A DNA stretch of 64,000 nucleotides from Candidatus Aminicenantota bacterium (GCA_026393835.1 JAPKZK010000041.1:92956-156955); one strand, 5' to 3'; positions 7,452 to 16,005 are shown, numbered from the stretch's first letter. Numbers and translations: made by a program. Notes: generated by a model not told the origin, from the sequence alone.

Positions 7452-8087
7452 ATGCTGACCATTATGAAATTCGGGGTAATCATCGCCTTTCTTTTCTCCC
7501 TCGTCTCACTCTCCTTCCTGGTGCTAAAAACCTTTTCCTACGGTAAGAAAAAACTTTACGCCGAACCCCGTGGCGATGTGAAAAAGGGAATCGTATATGC
7601 CTTCGGCAAAGGAATGATGCCCTGGGAAAAAGAAAGTGCAAGAAATCACCTGCCTACTTATATCGGCGGGATATTCTATCACACCGGGATTTTTTTGGCC
7701 CTGCTTTACCTCCTGGGCGCCATCCAGGTCATCCAACTCCCGGCTGCCGTTATCCTGTTTTTCCGGGTCCTGTGCCTGGCCGGTTTTCTCTCCGGGCTGG
7801 CCCTCCTGGTAAAACGAATTTTCTCCCCGGTTTTGAGGGCCTTAAGCTGTCCGGATGATTTCGCCGCCAATATTATCGTCGATATCTTCTTAATACTGTC
7901 TTTTTTACATACGCTGCGGCCGGCGCCGGATATCACCCTGTTTCTCTTTGCGTCAGCCGCCATTATGTTTTTGTACATTCCCCTGGGGAAAATTCGCCAC
8001 TGCTTTTTCTTTTTTTATGTCCGGGTCCTTTTCGGTATCTTTTACGGCCGCAGAGGGGTTTTCCCGCACATATCATATAAGGTGTAA
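7452..8087 (+). CDS. tmcC: membrane b-type cytochrome subunit, TmcC/DsrM-like
   Basis: This 211-residue integral membrane protein has about five to six hydrophobic segments. Histidines lie near or within membrane segments (RNHLPTYIGGIFYHTG, LSFLHTLRP, KIRHCFFFFY), as expected for heme b ligands of the NarI/TmcC/DsrM family. It would exchange electrons with menaquinone and pass them to the cytoplasmic CCG iron-sulfur subunit encoded three bases downstream. The family call rests on gene order and topology more than on sequence motifs. Confidence 0.75.
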   Translation: MLTIMKFGVIIAFLFSLVSLSFLVLKTFSYGKKKLYAEPRGDVKKGIVYAFGKGMMPWEKESARNHLPTYIGGIFYHTGIFLALLYLLGAIQVIQLPAAVILFFRVLCLAGFLSGLALLVKRIFSPVLRALSCPDDFAANIIVDIFLILSFLHTLRPAPDITLFLFASAAIMFLYIPLGKIRHCFFFFYVRVLFGIFYGRRGVFPHISYKV

Positions 8088-8090
8088 CAA

Positions 8091-9443
8091 ATGAATGAAA
8101 ATGGAAATAAAAACGAAACCCCAGGGAACAAAGACCCTTTCAATGAAAAAATAGAGCATTTGAGTGCAGCGGACAGGGAAAAAGCGTTAAAGGCCTTTGG
8201 GGAAAAAATAAACCGGGAATATGCGGTTTATTTCAATTCCTGTGTCCACTGCGGCCTCTGCGCGGATTCCTGCCATTATTATTTAACGCATCAAGATATC
8301 CAATCATTACCCGCCTATAAACTGGGCCTGGTTATTGGAATATTCAAGAAGTATTTCAGCTTCACGGGGAAAAATATGTCCCGCTGGGTGGGGGCGAAGT
8401 CTTTCGATAACCAAATGGTAAAAAAATGGGTAGACTCTCTTTACGGGAGGTGTTCGCTGTGCGGGAGATGCTCGTTGAATTGTTCCATCGGGATAAATAT
8501 TCCTGCGCTTATCCGGGCGGCCAGGGGCGCATTGACCGCCATCGGTCTCGTTCCCCCAGGCTTGCAATCGACCATTGAGACCGCCGTTAAAAAAGGCAAC
8601 AACATGGGCATTGCCAGGGAGGATTGGCTCGACACCGCGTCATGGCTTGAAGAAGAACTGCAAACGGAGATCGCTGACCCGGCAGCCAGGATACCCATGA
8701 ACCAAAAAGACGCCCGATACTTTTATACGATTAACCCGCGCGAAGCCATGTTTTTCCCTTTATCCATCACTGCCGTGGCAAAACTGTTTCACGCCGCGGG
8801 AGAAAGCTGGACCCTGGCCGGCGAGGGCTACGATCTCACTAATTACGGTCTGTACAGCGGCGATGACGAAACCGCGGGGATGCTGTCGGACCGCCTGGTC
8901 CAGGCCATGACAAAATTGGGCTGTAAGACGCTGGTCCTCGGGGAATGCGGGCACGGTTTTAAATCCAACCGCTGGGAAGCGCCGGAGTGGCTGGGCAAAA
9001 AATACGGTTTCGAAGTGAAAAGTATTCTCGAAGTGGCGGCCGGTTTCATCCGCGAAGGCCGGATTAAATTGGACCCCTCCAAAAACCGGGAACCTGTCAC
9101 CCTGCATGATCCGTGTAACCTGGTGCGGATGGGCGGGATCGTGGAAGAACAGCGTTTCATTTTGAAACATGCCGTAAGTAATTTTATCGAGATGGTCCCC
9201 AACCGGGAAAAAAACTTCTGCTGCGGCGGGGGCGGGGGACAACTGGCAATGACCCAATTCAGCCAGAGGCGTTTAAAGGCCGGCGGAGTAAAAGCGGAGC
9301 AGATTCGCAAGACCGGCGCAAAAATCGTGGCCGCCCCCTGCCATAACTGCATAGACCAACTGATGGAACTGAATAAGCACTACCGGTTGGATGTCAAAAT
9401 AAAAACCGTTTGCGAAATCGCCGCCGATGCGTTGGTTTTATAA
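8091..9443 (+). CDS. tmcB: CCG-domain iron-sulfur protein, TmcB/HdrD/DsrK-like
   Basis: This 450-residue protein has two 4Fe-4S ferredoxin motifs (CVHCGLCADSC and CSLCGRCSLNC) in its N-terminal third. CCG-type cysteine clusters follow: an incomplete first block (GECGHGF) and a complete second block (HDPCNL, FCCGGGGGQL, PCHNC). This is the heterodisulfide-reductase-type catalytic subunit found in HdrD, DsrK and TmcB. Together with the cytochrome b upstream it forms a two-subunit membrane oxidoreductase. DsrC is the accepted partner of such subunits in sulfate reducers. TmcA (cytochrome c) and TmcD are not encoded here. The direction of electron flow is unknown. Confidence 0.88.
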   Translation: MNENGNKNETPGNKDPFNEKIEHLSAADREKALKAFGEKINREYAVYFNSCVHCGLCADSCHYYLTHQDIQSLPAYKLGLVIGIFKKYFSFTGKNMSRWVGAKSFDNQMVKKWVDSLYGRCSLCGRCSLNCSIGINIPALIRAARGALTAIGLVPPGLQSTIETAVKKGNNMGIAREDWLDTASWLEEELQTEIADPAARIPMNQKDARYFYTINPREAMFFPLSITAVAKLFHAAGESWTLAGEGYDLTNYGLYSGDDETAGMLSDRLVQAMTKLGCKTLVLGECGHGFKSNRWEAPEWLGKKYGFEVKSILEVAAGFIREGRIKLDPSKNREPVTLHDPCNLVRMGGIVEEQRFILKHAVSNFIEMVPNREKNFCCGGGGGQLAMTQFSQRRLKAGGVKAEQIRKTGAKIVAAPCHNCIDQLMELNKHYRLDVKIKTVCEIAADALVL

Positions 9444-9606
9444 CTAATAAACCTCCTGGTGTACCTTTGCGCCTTCGCGCCTTTGTGGCTATTTTCATGG
9501 CAAACCGCAAATTACAAACAAAAAAAAATTTTAAAACATCTTGAAAAAGATTTTTTTTTTCTTTACAATGGGGTTTTATCAAAATCGGATTTCAAAGGAG
9601 CGTAAA

Positions 9607-10152
9607 ATGAAGAATGCCATTTTAAGTTTGGTCCTTTCGATGGTCATCACATTACCCTTCCAATCCTATTTATTCGCACCCACCGAAGGCCTGGAGGGAA
9701 AAAACGCCGAACGTTTCAAATACTTAATGGATGAAGGGTGGAACAAAGGGAAACCGGAGTTGGCGGATGAAGTGGTTTCGCCCCATTGCCTATTTTATAT
9801 CAATGGAGTTGAAGTGAAACAAACAGGTCCTGAGATGATCAAACAGGCCATCGCTCAAAATGTGAAAGATTACCCCGGGTTTAATATCTCGATTGAAGAC
9901 CTCTTCGCCAAAGATGACAAAGTCGTTATGCGTTATGTTTTCCAGGGGACCTTCCAGAAATTGGCAAAACCGGTGATTCTTCATGCCGTCATTATCGCTC
10001 AATTTTCAGAGGGGAAGATTGTAAAAGCATGGACTTACGACAATCAATGGAGTATCTTTAAGCAGCTTGGGTTTAAGCTGGTGCAGTCGGCCCAGGAAAA
10101 TAAGGAAAATAACGAAACTAAAGAAACTAAAGAAAATAAGGAAATGCCATAA
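9607..10152 (+). CDS. exported SnoaL-like / ester cyclase family protein
   Basis: This 181-residue protein has a signal peptide (ILSLVLSMVITLPFQSYLFA) and then a SnoaL-like alpha+beta barrel: a helix with RFKYLMDEGWNKGKPELADE, VVSPHCLFY, and strands VVMRYVFQGTF and GKIVKAWTYDNQWSIFKQLG. The ATG at 9607 has AAAGGAG upstream. The C-terminus is a low-complexity KENNETKETKENKE tail. Most SnoaL-like proteins are of unknown substrate. The stop is followed at once by the next gene (TAATGG), so the two are co-translated. Confidence 0.75.
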   Translation: MKNAILSLVLSMVITLPFQSYLFAPTEGLEGKNAERFKYLMDEGWNKGKPELADEVVSPHCLFYINGVEVKQTGPEMIKQAIAQNVKDYPGFNISIEDLFAKDDKVVMRYVFQGTFQKLAKPVILHAVIIAQFSEGKIVKAWTYDNQWSIFKQLGFKLVQSAQENKENNETKETKENKEMP

Positions 10153-10715
10153 TGGAAGTAAAAGGCCGGGCGCTAAAATCGATACAGAAATATGTCCGGG
10201 AAAAATTCGGCCAGGAAGGATTCGACCAGTGGTTGGCCGCAATTTCCACCGAGGCTTATATGGTTTACAGCCTGCCCATAGACGCCAATGCCTGGTTCCC
10301 CTTGAAAACGATGCTTATCGATCCGATGGCCAATATTGCGCAGTTATTTTATCATTGGAACCTGAAGGATGCGGCCTGGGAGTTCGGCCGGTACAGCGCC
10401 GATTTCGGATTAAAAGGCCCTTACCGCCTCCTTATCAAAATCGGCTCGCCCCAATTTTTTCTCCAAAAAGGCGCTGAATTTATGTCCGCTTACTACAGGC
10501 CCAGCAAGATTGAAACAACGGAATACGGCGACGGCTTTGGGGTGGTGCGTATTACAAAATTCCCTGAAATGGATAAAACCACTGAATGCCGAATCGGCGG
10601 CTGGATTCAACGGGCACTGGAAATCAACGGCTGCAAAGATGTAAAAGTGGATATAACGAAATCGTTAACCACCTTCGATGCTTATACGGAGTTCAAAATA
10701 ACCTGGTCCACGTAA
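10152..10715 (+). CDS. hypothetical protein, possible HNOB/V4R-type ligand-binding fold
   Basis: This 187-residue soluble protein has the start EVKGRALKSIQKYVREKFGQ and a YMVYSLPIDANAWFPL segment. These resemble the DUF2378/heme-NO-binding-like group, whose members have an N-terminal helical half and a C-terminal half with a cysteine-bearing ligand pocket (here TECRIGGWIQRALEINGC). The likeness is by eye and weak. It is coupled to the SnoaL-like gene upstream. Confidence 0.45.
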   Translation: MEVKGRALKSIQKYVREKFGQEGFDQWLAAISTEAYMVYSLPIDANAWFPLKTMLIDPMANIAQLFYHWNLKDAAWEFGRYSADFGLKGPYRLLIKIGSPQFFLQKGAEFMSAYYRPSKIETTEYGDGFGVVRITKFPEMDKTTECRIGGWIQRALEINGCKDVKVDITKSLTTFDAYTEFKITWST

Positions 10716-10729
10716 GAATCCGGGTTAAA

Positions 10730-13102
10730 CTATTTCCTCTTTCCTTTTCGTTTGGGTTTTTTCGCGCTTTTTTCCACCAGTTCCAGACAATCTTCCAGGG
10801 ATAGACTTGCGGGGTCCGTAGTTTTGGGAATTTTATAATTGTTCTTTTGGTAAGAGATATAGGGCCCCCATCTGCCGTTTAATACCCGGACCTCCGGATT
10901 TTCCTCGAATATGTTAATGACCTTTTTACTGTCCGCTTCCCTTTTTTCGACAATCAATTCGATGGACCGGTCCAATTGAATCGTATAAGGATCATCCACG
11001 CCTTTTTTCAAACTGTAAAAGGAAGCTTGATGCCTTACATAAGGACCGAAACGGCCGATGGCAACCACGACATCATGCCCCTCATATTGCCCCAGGGTCC
11101 TGGGAAGCTCGAACAATTCCAGCGCTTCCCCCAGGGAAATGGTTTCCAGTCGCTGATCCGGTCGGAGTTTGGCAAACCTGGGTTTTTCCACGTTCTCAGT
11201 CTCCCCGTTCTCTTTGCCGTTGATACTCTCACCCAACTGCGCCAGGGGACCATATTTACCGATTCGGACATACACCGATTTTCCTGTTTTAGGATCGATT
11301 CCCAGGTTCCGTTCGCCGGTTTTGCGCTGTGATACTTCTATGGTCTCCGTCACTTTTTGATGAAAGGGCTTGTAAAAGTGATCGATCATCTTATACCACA
11401 CCAGCTTCCCCAGGGCGATTTCATCGAACTTTTTCTCTACAGACGCGGTGAAATTATAATCCATGATGCCCTGGAAATACTTGCACAGGAAATCGGTAAC
11501 CACCATGCCGATATCGGTGGGGAATAATTTGTTTTTTTCGGCGCCGGTGATTTCGGTTTTGACTTCTTCTTTAATGCGACCCTGTATTAGAGTAATGACG
11601 GCGTACTCCCGCGAGACCCCTTCCCGTTCTTCTTTCACCACGTAGCCGCGCTGTTGGATAGTGGAAATGGTGGGCGCATAAGTGGAAGGGCGACCGATGC
11701 CCATTTCCTCCAGTTTCTTGACCAGGCTGGCCTCTGTATAGCGTGGGGGCCGTAGACTGAAATGCTCGACGGCGTCGATGCCGCGGGCATCCAACGGGTC
11801 GCCGGGTTTTATGGGCGGCAGCAACCCGGCGCCATCCTCGCCTTCCTCGCCTATTTCCATATCCATGGATTCGGTGTAAACTTTGAGAAAGCCGTCAAAC
11901 TTTAACACTTCACCCCTGGCAATGAAATCTTCATCGGTGGTGGAAATATCGATGGTAACGGTTGTCTTTTCCAGTTTCGCATCGCTCATCTGGGAGGCGA
12001 TGGTTCGTTTCCAGATCAGGTCATAGAGTTTTTTCTCCTGTGGGGTGCCGCTGATCTGGTGTTTATTCATGTAGGTGGGGCGGATGGCTTCGTGGGCTTC
12101 CTGGGCCCCTTTGGTTTTGGTTTTAAATTGCCTGGGGGCAGCGTAATCGGGACCGAATTCTTGCGTGATTTCCTCTTTGGCCGAGTTGATGGCCAGGCCG
12201 GAGAGATGCACGGAATCTGTTCGCATATAGGTGATATTACCGCTTTCATAAAGACCTTGCGCGACCTTCATGGTTTGGGCCACGGAAAACCCTAATTTCC
12301 GGCTGGCTTCCTGCTGCAATGTGGAGGTGGTAAACGGCGGGGCCGGCGACTTTTTGGAGGGTTTGGTAACGATATCCTTTACTTTGAATTCCGCGTCTTT
12401 GCATTTCTCCAGGAAGTCCAGCACTTCCTGGCGGTCTTTCAACCGTTTGGGCAGTTCGGCTTTCAATTGGAGTTTTTTATTGTCTTTATTGGGAACATGA
12501 AACAGGGCGGAAACTTTATAGGAAGAAGTGCTTTTAAAGTCCTGGATTTCCCGTTCCCGGTCCACCAGCAATCGCACCGCCACGGATTGGACGCGACCGG
12601 CCGATAGGGAAGGTTTTACTTTTTTCCACAAAATGGGGGACAATTCAAACCCCACCAGGCGGTCGAGAATACGACGGGCCTGCTGGGCGTCGACAAGGTT
12701 CTGATCGACTTGCCTGGGATTGGCTACGGCGTAAAGAATCGCGTCTTTGGTAATTTCATCGAACACGATCCGCCGGGTATTTTCACTGTTCAATTTGAGA
12801 ACCTCTGCCAGGTGCCAGGCAATGGCTTCGCCTTCACGGTCCTCGTCAGTCGCCAGCCAGAAATTTTCTGTTTTTTCCGCCAGCTTTTTCAACTCGGCCA
12901 CAACTTTTCTCTTTTCCAGTGAGATTTCATATTGGGGTTTGTAATTGTTCTCTTTCTCGATGCCGAAATTCTTTTTTACCAGGTCGCGGATATGGCCGAA
13001 ACTGGAGGCTACCTGGAAATCCTTTCCCAGGAATTTCTCGATGGTCTTGGCTTTTGCCGGTGACTCGACGATGACTAAATTTCTAATACTATTACTGCTA
13101 AT
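10730..13102 (-). CDS. topA: DNA topoisomerase I with apparent ATT start codon
   Basis: This type IA topoisomerase of 790 residues relaxes negative supercoils. The TOPRIM domain begins LVIVESPAKAKTIEKFLG with acidic residues in ATDEDREGEA. The active-site tyrosine is in NITYMRTDS. The C-terminus has Toprim_C-type repeats (GRFGPYVRH, GRWGPYISYQ) and a lysine-rich tail instead of zinc fingers. The first ATG in frame (12901) would delete the TOPRIM start. Upstream the frame is open to a stop with no ATG, GTG or TTG; the only sensible start is ATT at 13102-13100, six bases after AAGGAG. Confidence 0.93.
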   Translation of the reverse strand: MSSNSIRNLVIVESPAKAKTIEKFLGKDFQVASSFGHIRDLVKKNFGIEKENNYKPQYEISLEKRKVVAELKKLAEKTENFWLATDEDREGEAIAWHLAEVLKLNSENTRRIVFDEITKDAILYAVANPRQVDQNLVDAQQARRILDRLVGFELSPILWKKVKPSLSAGRVQSVAVRLLVDREREIQDFKSTSSYKVSALFHVPNKDNKKLQLKAELPKRLKDRQEVLDFLEKCKDAEFKVKDIVTKPSKKSPAPPFTTSTLQQEASRKLGFSVAQTMKVAQGLYESGNITYMRTDSVHLSGLAINSAKEEITQEFGPDYAAPRQFKTKTKGAQEAHEAIRPTYMNKHQISGTPQEKKLYDLIWKRTIASQMSDAKLEKTTVTIDISTTDEDFIARGEVLKFDGFLKVYTESMDMEIGEEGEDGAGLLPPIKPGDPLDARGIDAVEHFSLRPPRYTEASLVKKLEEMGIGRPSTYAPTISTIQQRGYVVKEEREGVSREYAVITLIQGRIKEEVKTEITGAEKNKLFPTDIGMVVTDFLCKYFQGIMDYNFTASVEKKFDEIALGKLVWYKMIDHFYKPFHQKVTETIEVSQRKTGERNLGIDPKTGKSVYVRIGKYGPLAQLGESINGKENGETENVEKPRFAKLRPDQRLETISLGEALELFELPRTLGQYEGHDVVVAIGRFGPYVRHQASFYSLKKGVDDPYTIQLDRSIELIVEKREADSKKVINIFEENPEVRVLNGRWGPYISYQKNNYKIPKTTDPASLSLEDCLELVEKSAKKPKRKGKRK

Positions 13103-13308
13103 GGTAGTCTCCTTGTTATCTATTATTCATCATTTTTCATATTTCAAATTATTTTTTTTGCCGTTCCCGGCAAGGTACAGATTCTATAAAAAAATTGGGG
13201 AAATGTAAAGAGAAATATTTTTTTTCTCCGGTTGATTTTATTTTCAAATAAATTTATCATTGGGTATTATGTATTCAGGCATGGTTATTCAAGTGAAAAG
13301 AGGCGAAT

Positions 13309-13743
13309 GTGAATAAAGTAATGAAGAACATTTATTTTTGCGGTTCGATTGCCGGCGGTAGGCAATACCTGGAAGTATATCAAAAAATAGTCGCCTATCT
13401 TAAAGCGGCGGGGCGGCGGGTATTGACCGAGCACGTGGTGCACCCCGATGTGCTGGCAATGGAAAAGAGGTATACGCCGGAACAAATTTACGTTCGCGAT
13501 ATCGAATGGCTCAAGGAGTGTGACGGTGTAATCGCGGAGGTCAGTAATCCTTCGTTGGGAGTGGGGTATGAGATTTGTTATGCCTTACGGATTGGCAAGC
13601 CGGTGCTTTGTCTTTACCGGAGGGGTATTTTTCTAACCCGGATGATCCTGGGTAACACGTCGAATGGGGTTTCGGTGCGAGATTATGAAACCGATTCGGA
13701 GTGGGAAAAGTTCATCGATTCATTTCTTAGTCGCCAGGGATAA
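13309..13743 (+). CDS. 2'-deoxynucleoside 5'-phosphate N-hydrolase (DNPH1/Rcl-like)
   Basis: This 144-residue member of the nucleoside deoxyribosyltransferase fold has FCGSIAGGRQY at the N-terminus (phosphate-binding), RDIEWLKECDGVIAEVSNPS (catalytic Glu region) and GVGYEICYA. These match Rcl/DNPH1 enzymes, which cleave deoxynucleoside monophosphates to base and deoxyribose 5-phosphate for nucleotide pool sanitation. The GTG at 13309 follows GAGG by five bases; an ATG at 13321 is an alternative. It is transcribed away from topA. Confidence 0.85.
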   Translation: MNKVMKNIYFCGSIAGGRQYLEVYQKIVAYLKAAGRRVLTEHVVHPDVLAMEKRYTPEQIYVRDIEWLKECDGVIAEVSNPSLGVGYEICYALRIGKPVLCLYRRGIFLTRMILGNTSNGVSVRDYETDSEWEKFIDSFLSRQG

Positions 13744-13773
13744 CGCAAACGAATTACGATCTGCCATAAAGAT

Positions 13774-13860
13774 AGCCGCGAAGAACGCGAAGGACCGCGA
13801 AGAAAAAAAGAAAAAAACTTGGTGTTTCTTTGTGCCTTGGTGTCTTGGTGGCTATTTTCA
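13774..13860 (+). repeat. dispersed intergenic repeat
   Basis: It contains AGCCGCGAAGAACGCGAAGG and a trailing CTTTGTGCCTTGGTG block. The same pair of elements occurs at ~16055-16125, and fragments lie at ~9462-9500 and ~55270-55295. Confidence 0.7.
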
Positions 13861-14421
13861 TGTCACTACCATGGGGTCTGCTACCTCCTTTGCTTTTTCA
13901 GGACCGAAGAGCAGTTCCACCAGTTTTAGGGAAAACTCGATGGCGGTTCCGGGTCCCTGGCTGGTGATACAGTTTCCATCGACTACCACGCGGGCGTTTA
14001 CTGCTTCGGTATCTGAATTCTCAAAGGTGTTTATCCGGCCCGGGTGGCAGGTGGCCCGGCGTCGGAACAGGAGGCCGTGTGGGTAAAGGACGATGGCCGG
14101 TGCGGCGCAAATGGCTGCGTATAGTTTTCCTTCCCGGTTTTGGTTTTTCAGGAGTTGGATCAATTCTTTGGAATCGTGCAGGTGTTGGGCGCCGGGCATG
14201 CCGCCCGGGAGTGCGATCAGGTCATACCGGACATCGATGCATTCGTTAATCGAGCAATCCGCAACCAGTTTTACACCCCGGGAAGCGGTAACCTCTAAAC
14301 GTTCCTTCATCACGGAGGCCACGGTAACATCGGCGCCGGCGCGTCTTAAGATATCGATAATGGCCACTGCTTCGATTTCTTCGACGCCGTCGGCAATGGG
14401 CGCCAATACTATTTTGGACAT
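13858..14421 (-). CDS. DJ-1/PfpI family protein (glyoxalase III / deglycase type)
   Basis: This 187-residue protein has the DJ-1 start VLAPIADGVEEIEAVAIID, which carries the conserved glutamate, PGGMPGAQHL, and the nucleophile elbow AAICAAPAIVL with the reactive cysteine. Members detoxify methylglyoxal or sense oxidative stress. GGAGG lies shortly before the ATG. It follows the peroxiredoxin gene on the same strand by 30 bases, so the two probably form a small oxidative-stress operon. Confidence 0.9.
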   Translation of the reverse strand: MSKIVLAPIADGVEEIEAVAIIDILRRAGADVTVASVMKERLEVTASRGVKLVADCSINECIDVRYDLIALPGGMPGAQHLHDSKELIQLLKNQNREGKLYAAICAAPAIVLYPHGLLFRRRATCHPGRINTFENSDTEAVNARVVVDGNCITSQGPGTAIEFSLKLVELLFGPEKAKEVADPMVVT

Positions 14422-14451
14422 ATTACCTCCAGGTATTTGCGGTGGGTTTGG

Positions 14452-14904
14452 TTATTTTTTCAAAAACTCGATGATTTCCTTTATATCCGGCAGTTCCGGG
14501 ATATCATAGATTTTGATGAAAATGATTTTTCCTTCTTCATCGATGATAACATTGGCTCTCATGGAGGAGCCTTCTTTTTCCCGGAACAGGTCCAGGCTTT
14601 TGGCGACGCCGCCGTGGGGCCAGAAATCGGCAAGTAGGCGAACGTTTTCGATTTCTAATTCTTTGGCCCATGCGCCTTTGGCAAAGGGCTGGTCGATGCT
14701 GATGCCCAAAGGCACGGTATTCAATTGTTTAAAGGTTTCGGCGTTTTCTTCCAGCGATTTCATCTGGTTGGCGCATACGGATGTAAAAGCCAGGGGATGA
14801 AAGGATAGTAATATTTTCTTTCCTCTCAAGTCTGAGCTTTTGATTGGTTTATTGTCCTGGTCCCTGAGCACAAAATCTTGTAATTTATCTCCCACGTTTT
14901 TCAT
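14452..14904 (-). CDS. 1-Cys-type peroxiredoxin
   Basis: This 150-residue AhpC/TSA-family thioredoxin-fold protein has the peroxidatic site HPLAFTSVCANQM. That is the normal PxxxTxxC motif, with the Cys near residue 44. It is the only cysteine in the protein, so resolution must come from an external thiol (AhpE/1-Cys type). GGAGG precedes the ATG. It is the first gene of a pair with the DJ-1 gene. Confidence 0.9.
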   Translation of the reverse strand: MKNVGDKLQDFVLRDQDNKPIKSSDLRGKKILLSFHPLAFTSVCANQMKSLEENAETFKQLNTVPLGISIDQPFAKGAWAKELEIENVRLLADFWPHGGVAKSLDLFREKEGSSMRANVIIDEEGKIIFIKIYDIPELPDIKEIIEFLKK

Positions 14905-14992
14905 GGTTTCCTCCTTTTTCTCTGATTATTGTATAATTTCGAAAAAAGATTTTCAAGTTAAATAAAAGTTTTTGTCTAACAAAAGTTTTTGT

Positions 14993-15014
14993 CCAACTTT
15001 TTTCAAAAAGTTGG
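14993..15014 (+). repeat. intergenic hairpin repeat, copy 1
   Basis: A near-perfect inverted repeat built on CCAACTTTTT and AAAAAGTTGG, followed by GCCGCCGGAGGC. The same hairpin-plus-GCC-rich design recurs at 18601-18622 and 40569-40594, with a nearby CAAAAACTTTT motif at two of the sites. Confidence 0.7.
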
Positions 15015-15043
15015 CCGCCGGAGGCATTATTTTAATAAAAGCC

Positions 15044-15072
15044 TTGAAACAGGAAATATAATTTCCTATAAT
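15044..15072 (+). promoter_or_regulatory. leaderless promoter with embedded operator for the XRE gene
   Basis: TTGAAA (15044-15049), 17-nt spacer, TATAAT (15067-15072), then six bases to the ATG at 15079. The palindrome AGGAAAT-ATA-ATTTCCT (15051-15067) fills the spacer. A bound dimer there would block RNA polymerase, which fits autoregulation by the encoded XRE protein. Confidence 0.75.
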
Positions 15073-15078
15073 AGAAGT

Positions 15079-15471
15079 ATGGAAAAAAAATATTTTATTA
15101 ATCAGTCAAATAAAGTGAATCAGTCACCGGAAACCAGGGATATCCGGGAATGGCTTTCTCAATATCCGGGTTACAAAGAGCAAGTCAAAGGGATCCGGGA
15201 ATCATTGGGCCTGACGCAAGAGCAACTGGCCAAAATGGTGGACCGTACTCCCAGGGCGATTCGCACCATTGAAAATGGGGAAGCGTTTCCCAGGATCAGT
15301 ACTTTACAGAGTATTGCCGAGGCCCTCAATGCGGACTTGAATATTTTCCTGGTTCCCAGACAGGGAATTCCCCCGGTTCAAAACAAAAAAAGTAAACCTA
15401 AAGACAACCGAGAGGAAATTATATTTCCTCTCGAAGACAAAAATGATATCTGTTTCGGAGAAACCGATTAG
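15079..15471 (+). CDS. XRE-family helix-turn-helix regulator
   Basis: This 130-residue protein has a central HTH_3 domain (residues ~38-95): IRESLGLTQEQLAKMVDRT as helices 2-3, RTIENGEAFPR and LQSIAEALNADLNIFLVPR. The form is close to XRE proteins that act as antitoxin-regulators, such as mobile mystery protein A. The ATG at 15079 lies six bases after a -10 box, with no ribosome binding site. A 25-bp palindrome (15409-15433), sharing the core AGGAAAT...ATTTCCT with the promoter operator, lies inside the 3' end of this gene. It overlaps a broken Uma2 gene downstream, which may have been its regulated partner. Confidence 0.85.
   Translation: MEKKYFINQSNKVNQSPETRDIREWLSQYPGYKEQVKGIRESLGLTQEQLAKMVDRTPRAIRTIENGEAFPRISTLQSIAEALNADLNIFLVPRQGIPPVQNKKSKPKDNREEIIFPLEDKNDICFGETD
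15409..15433 (+). promoter_or_regulatory. 25-bp palindrome, second XRE operator candidate
   Basis: CGAGAGGAAAT-TAT-ATTTCCTCTCG is a perfect inverted repeat with 11-bp arms. Its inner 17 bp match the promoter palindrome at 15051-15067 except in the 3-bp centre. It lies within the last 25 codons of the XRE gene, just upstream of the Uma2 remnant. Confidence 0.8.
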
Positions 15472-15699
15472 TGTATCCACTTCCCAAAAAGATAGAATAG
15501 TAAAGTACGGTTTGTATGAGCAGGCGGGGGTGAAGTATTATTGCATAGTAGACCCGGAAACAAAAAGCGCCGTGGTATTTTCGCTGCAAGATCGGGGGAA
15601 AAATACGGGGCAGAAGAGGAGTTCAAAGAAGGGAAAATGTTTTTTGATTTAGGGTCCTGTCAGATCGAATTGGACTTCAGGAAAGTTTTCGATATTTAA
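15443..15699 (+). pseudogene. Uma2-family endonuclease remnant (frameshifted)
   Basis: The frame encodes KDRIVKYGLYEQAGVKYYCI and VDPETKSAVVFSLQD, the C-terminal third of Uma2/DUF820 PD-(D/E)XK proteins. It then shifts frame near 15600, after which the typical ending KMFFDLGSCQIELDF...FDI and TAA at 15697 can be read. The N-terminal two thirds, including most of the nuclease core, are absent. A short copy of the same C-terminus occurs at 20544-20588. Confidence 0.75.
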
Positions 15700-15819
15700 T
15701 TTAAGCACGCTTTCTTTCTTCTTTCCTGGCCCTCATTCGGCCTAAAATATGTTAGATTTAGGGTTCGAAGACAGATAAAAGCATTAATTTACCACAGAAA
15801 ACGCCTTCTTATTCCTTGT

Positions 15820-16005
15820 TGAGAAATAAAAATCCTTCCCCAGGCGAGCATTTTCCTGCAAAGGAAATTATATTCCTCGCTAAGGCGTAATTATTTCTTC
15901 TCGAGCAATTATATTCCTTGCTCAGAAATAAATATTCCTCCCCCAGCAATTCCATTCCTTCCCCGGAAATTTTAGTCCTCCCCCGGAAATACAATATCTC
16001 TATAA
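15820..16005 (+). repeat. degenerate array D (~20-21 bp period) of operator-like elements
   Basis: Roughly eight units alternate a C-rich part (CCTCCCCCxG) with GGAAATTATATT-like parts. Examples are AAGGAAATTATATTCCT and CAATTATATTCCTTGC, plus CCGGAAAT twice. The AT-rich half resembles the XRE palindrome AGGAAAT...ATTTCCT. The array lies between the two XRE genes and carries no convincing ORF. Confidence 0.6.

Noticed and set aside
13774..13860. Mobile element for the CGCGAAGAACGCGAAGG dispersed repeat
   Set aside because: Copies are partial, of mixed orientation, and have no terminal repeats or coding capacity; listed only as dispersed repeats.
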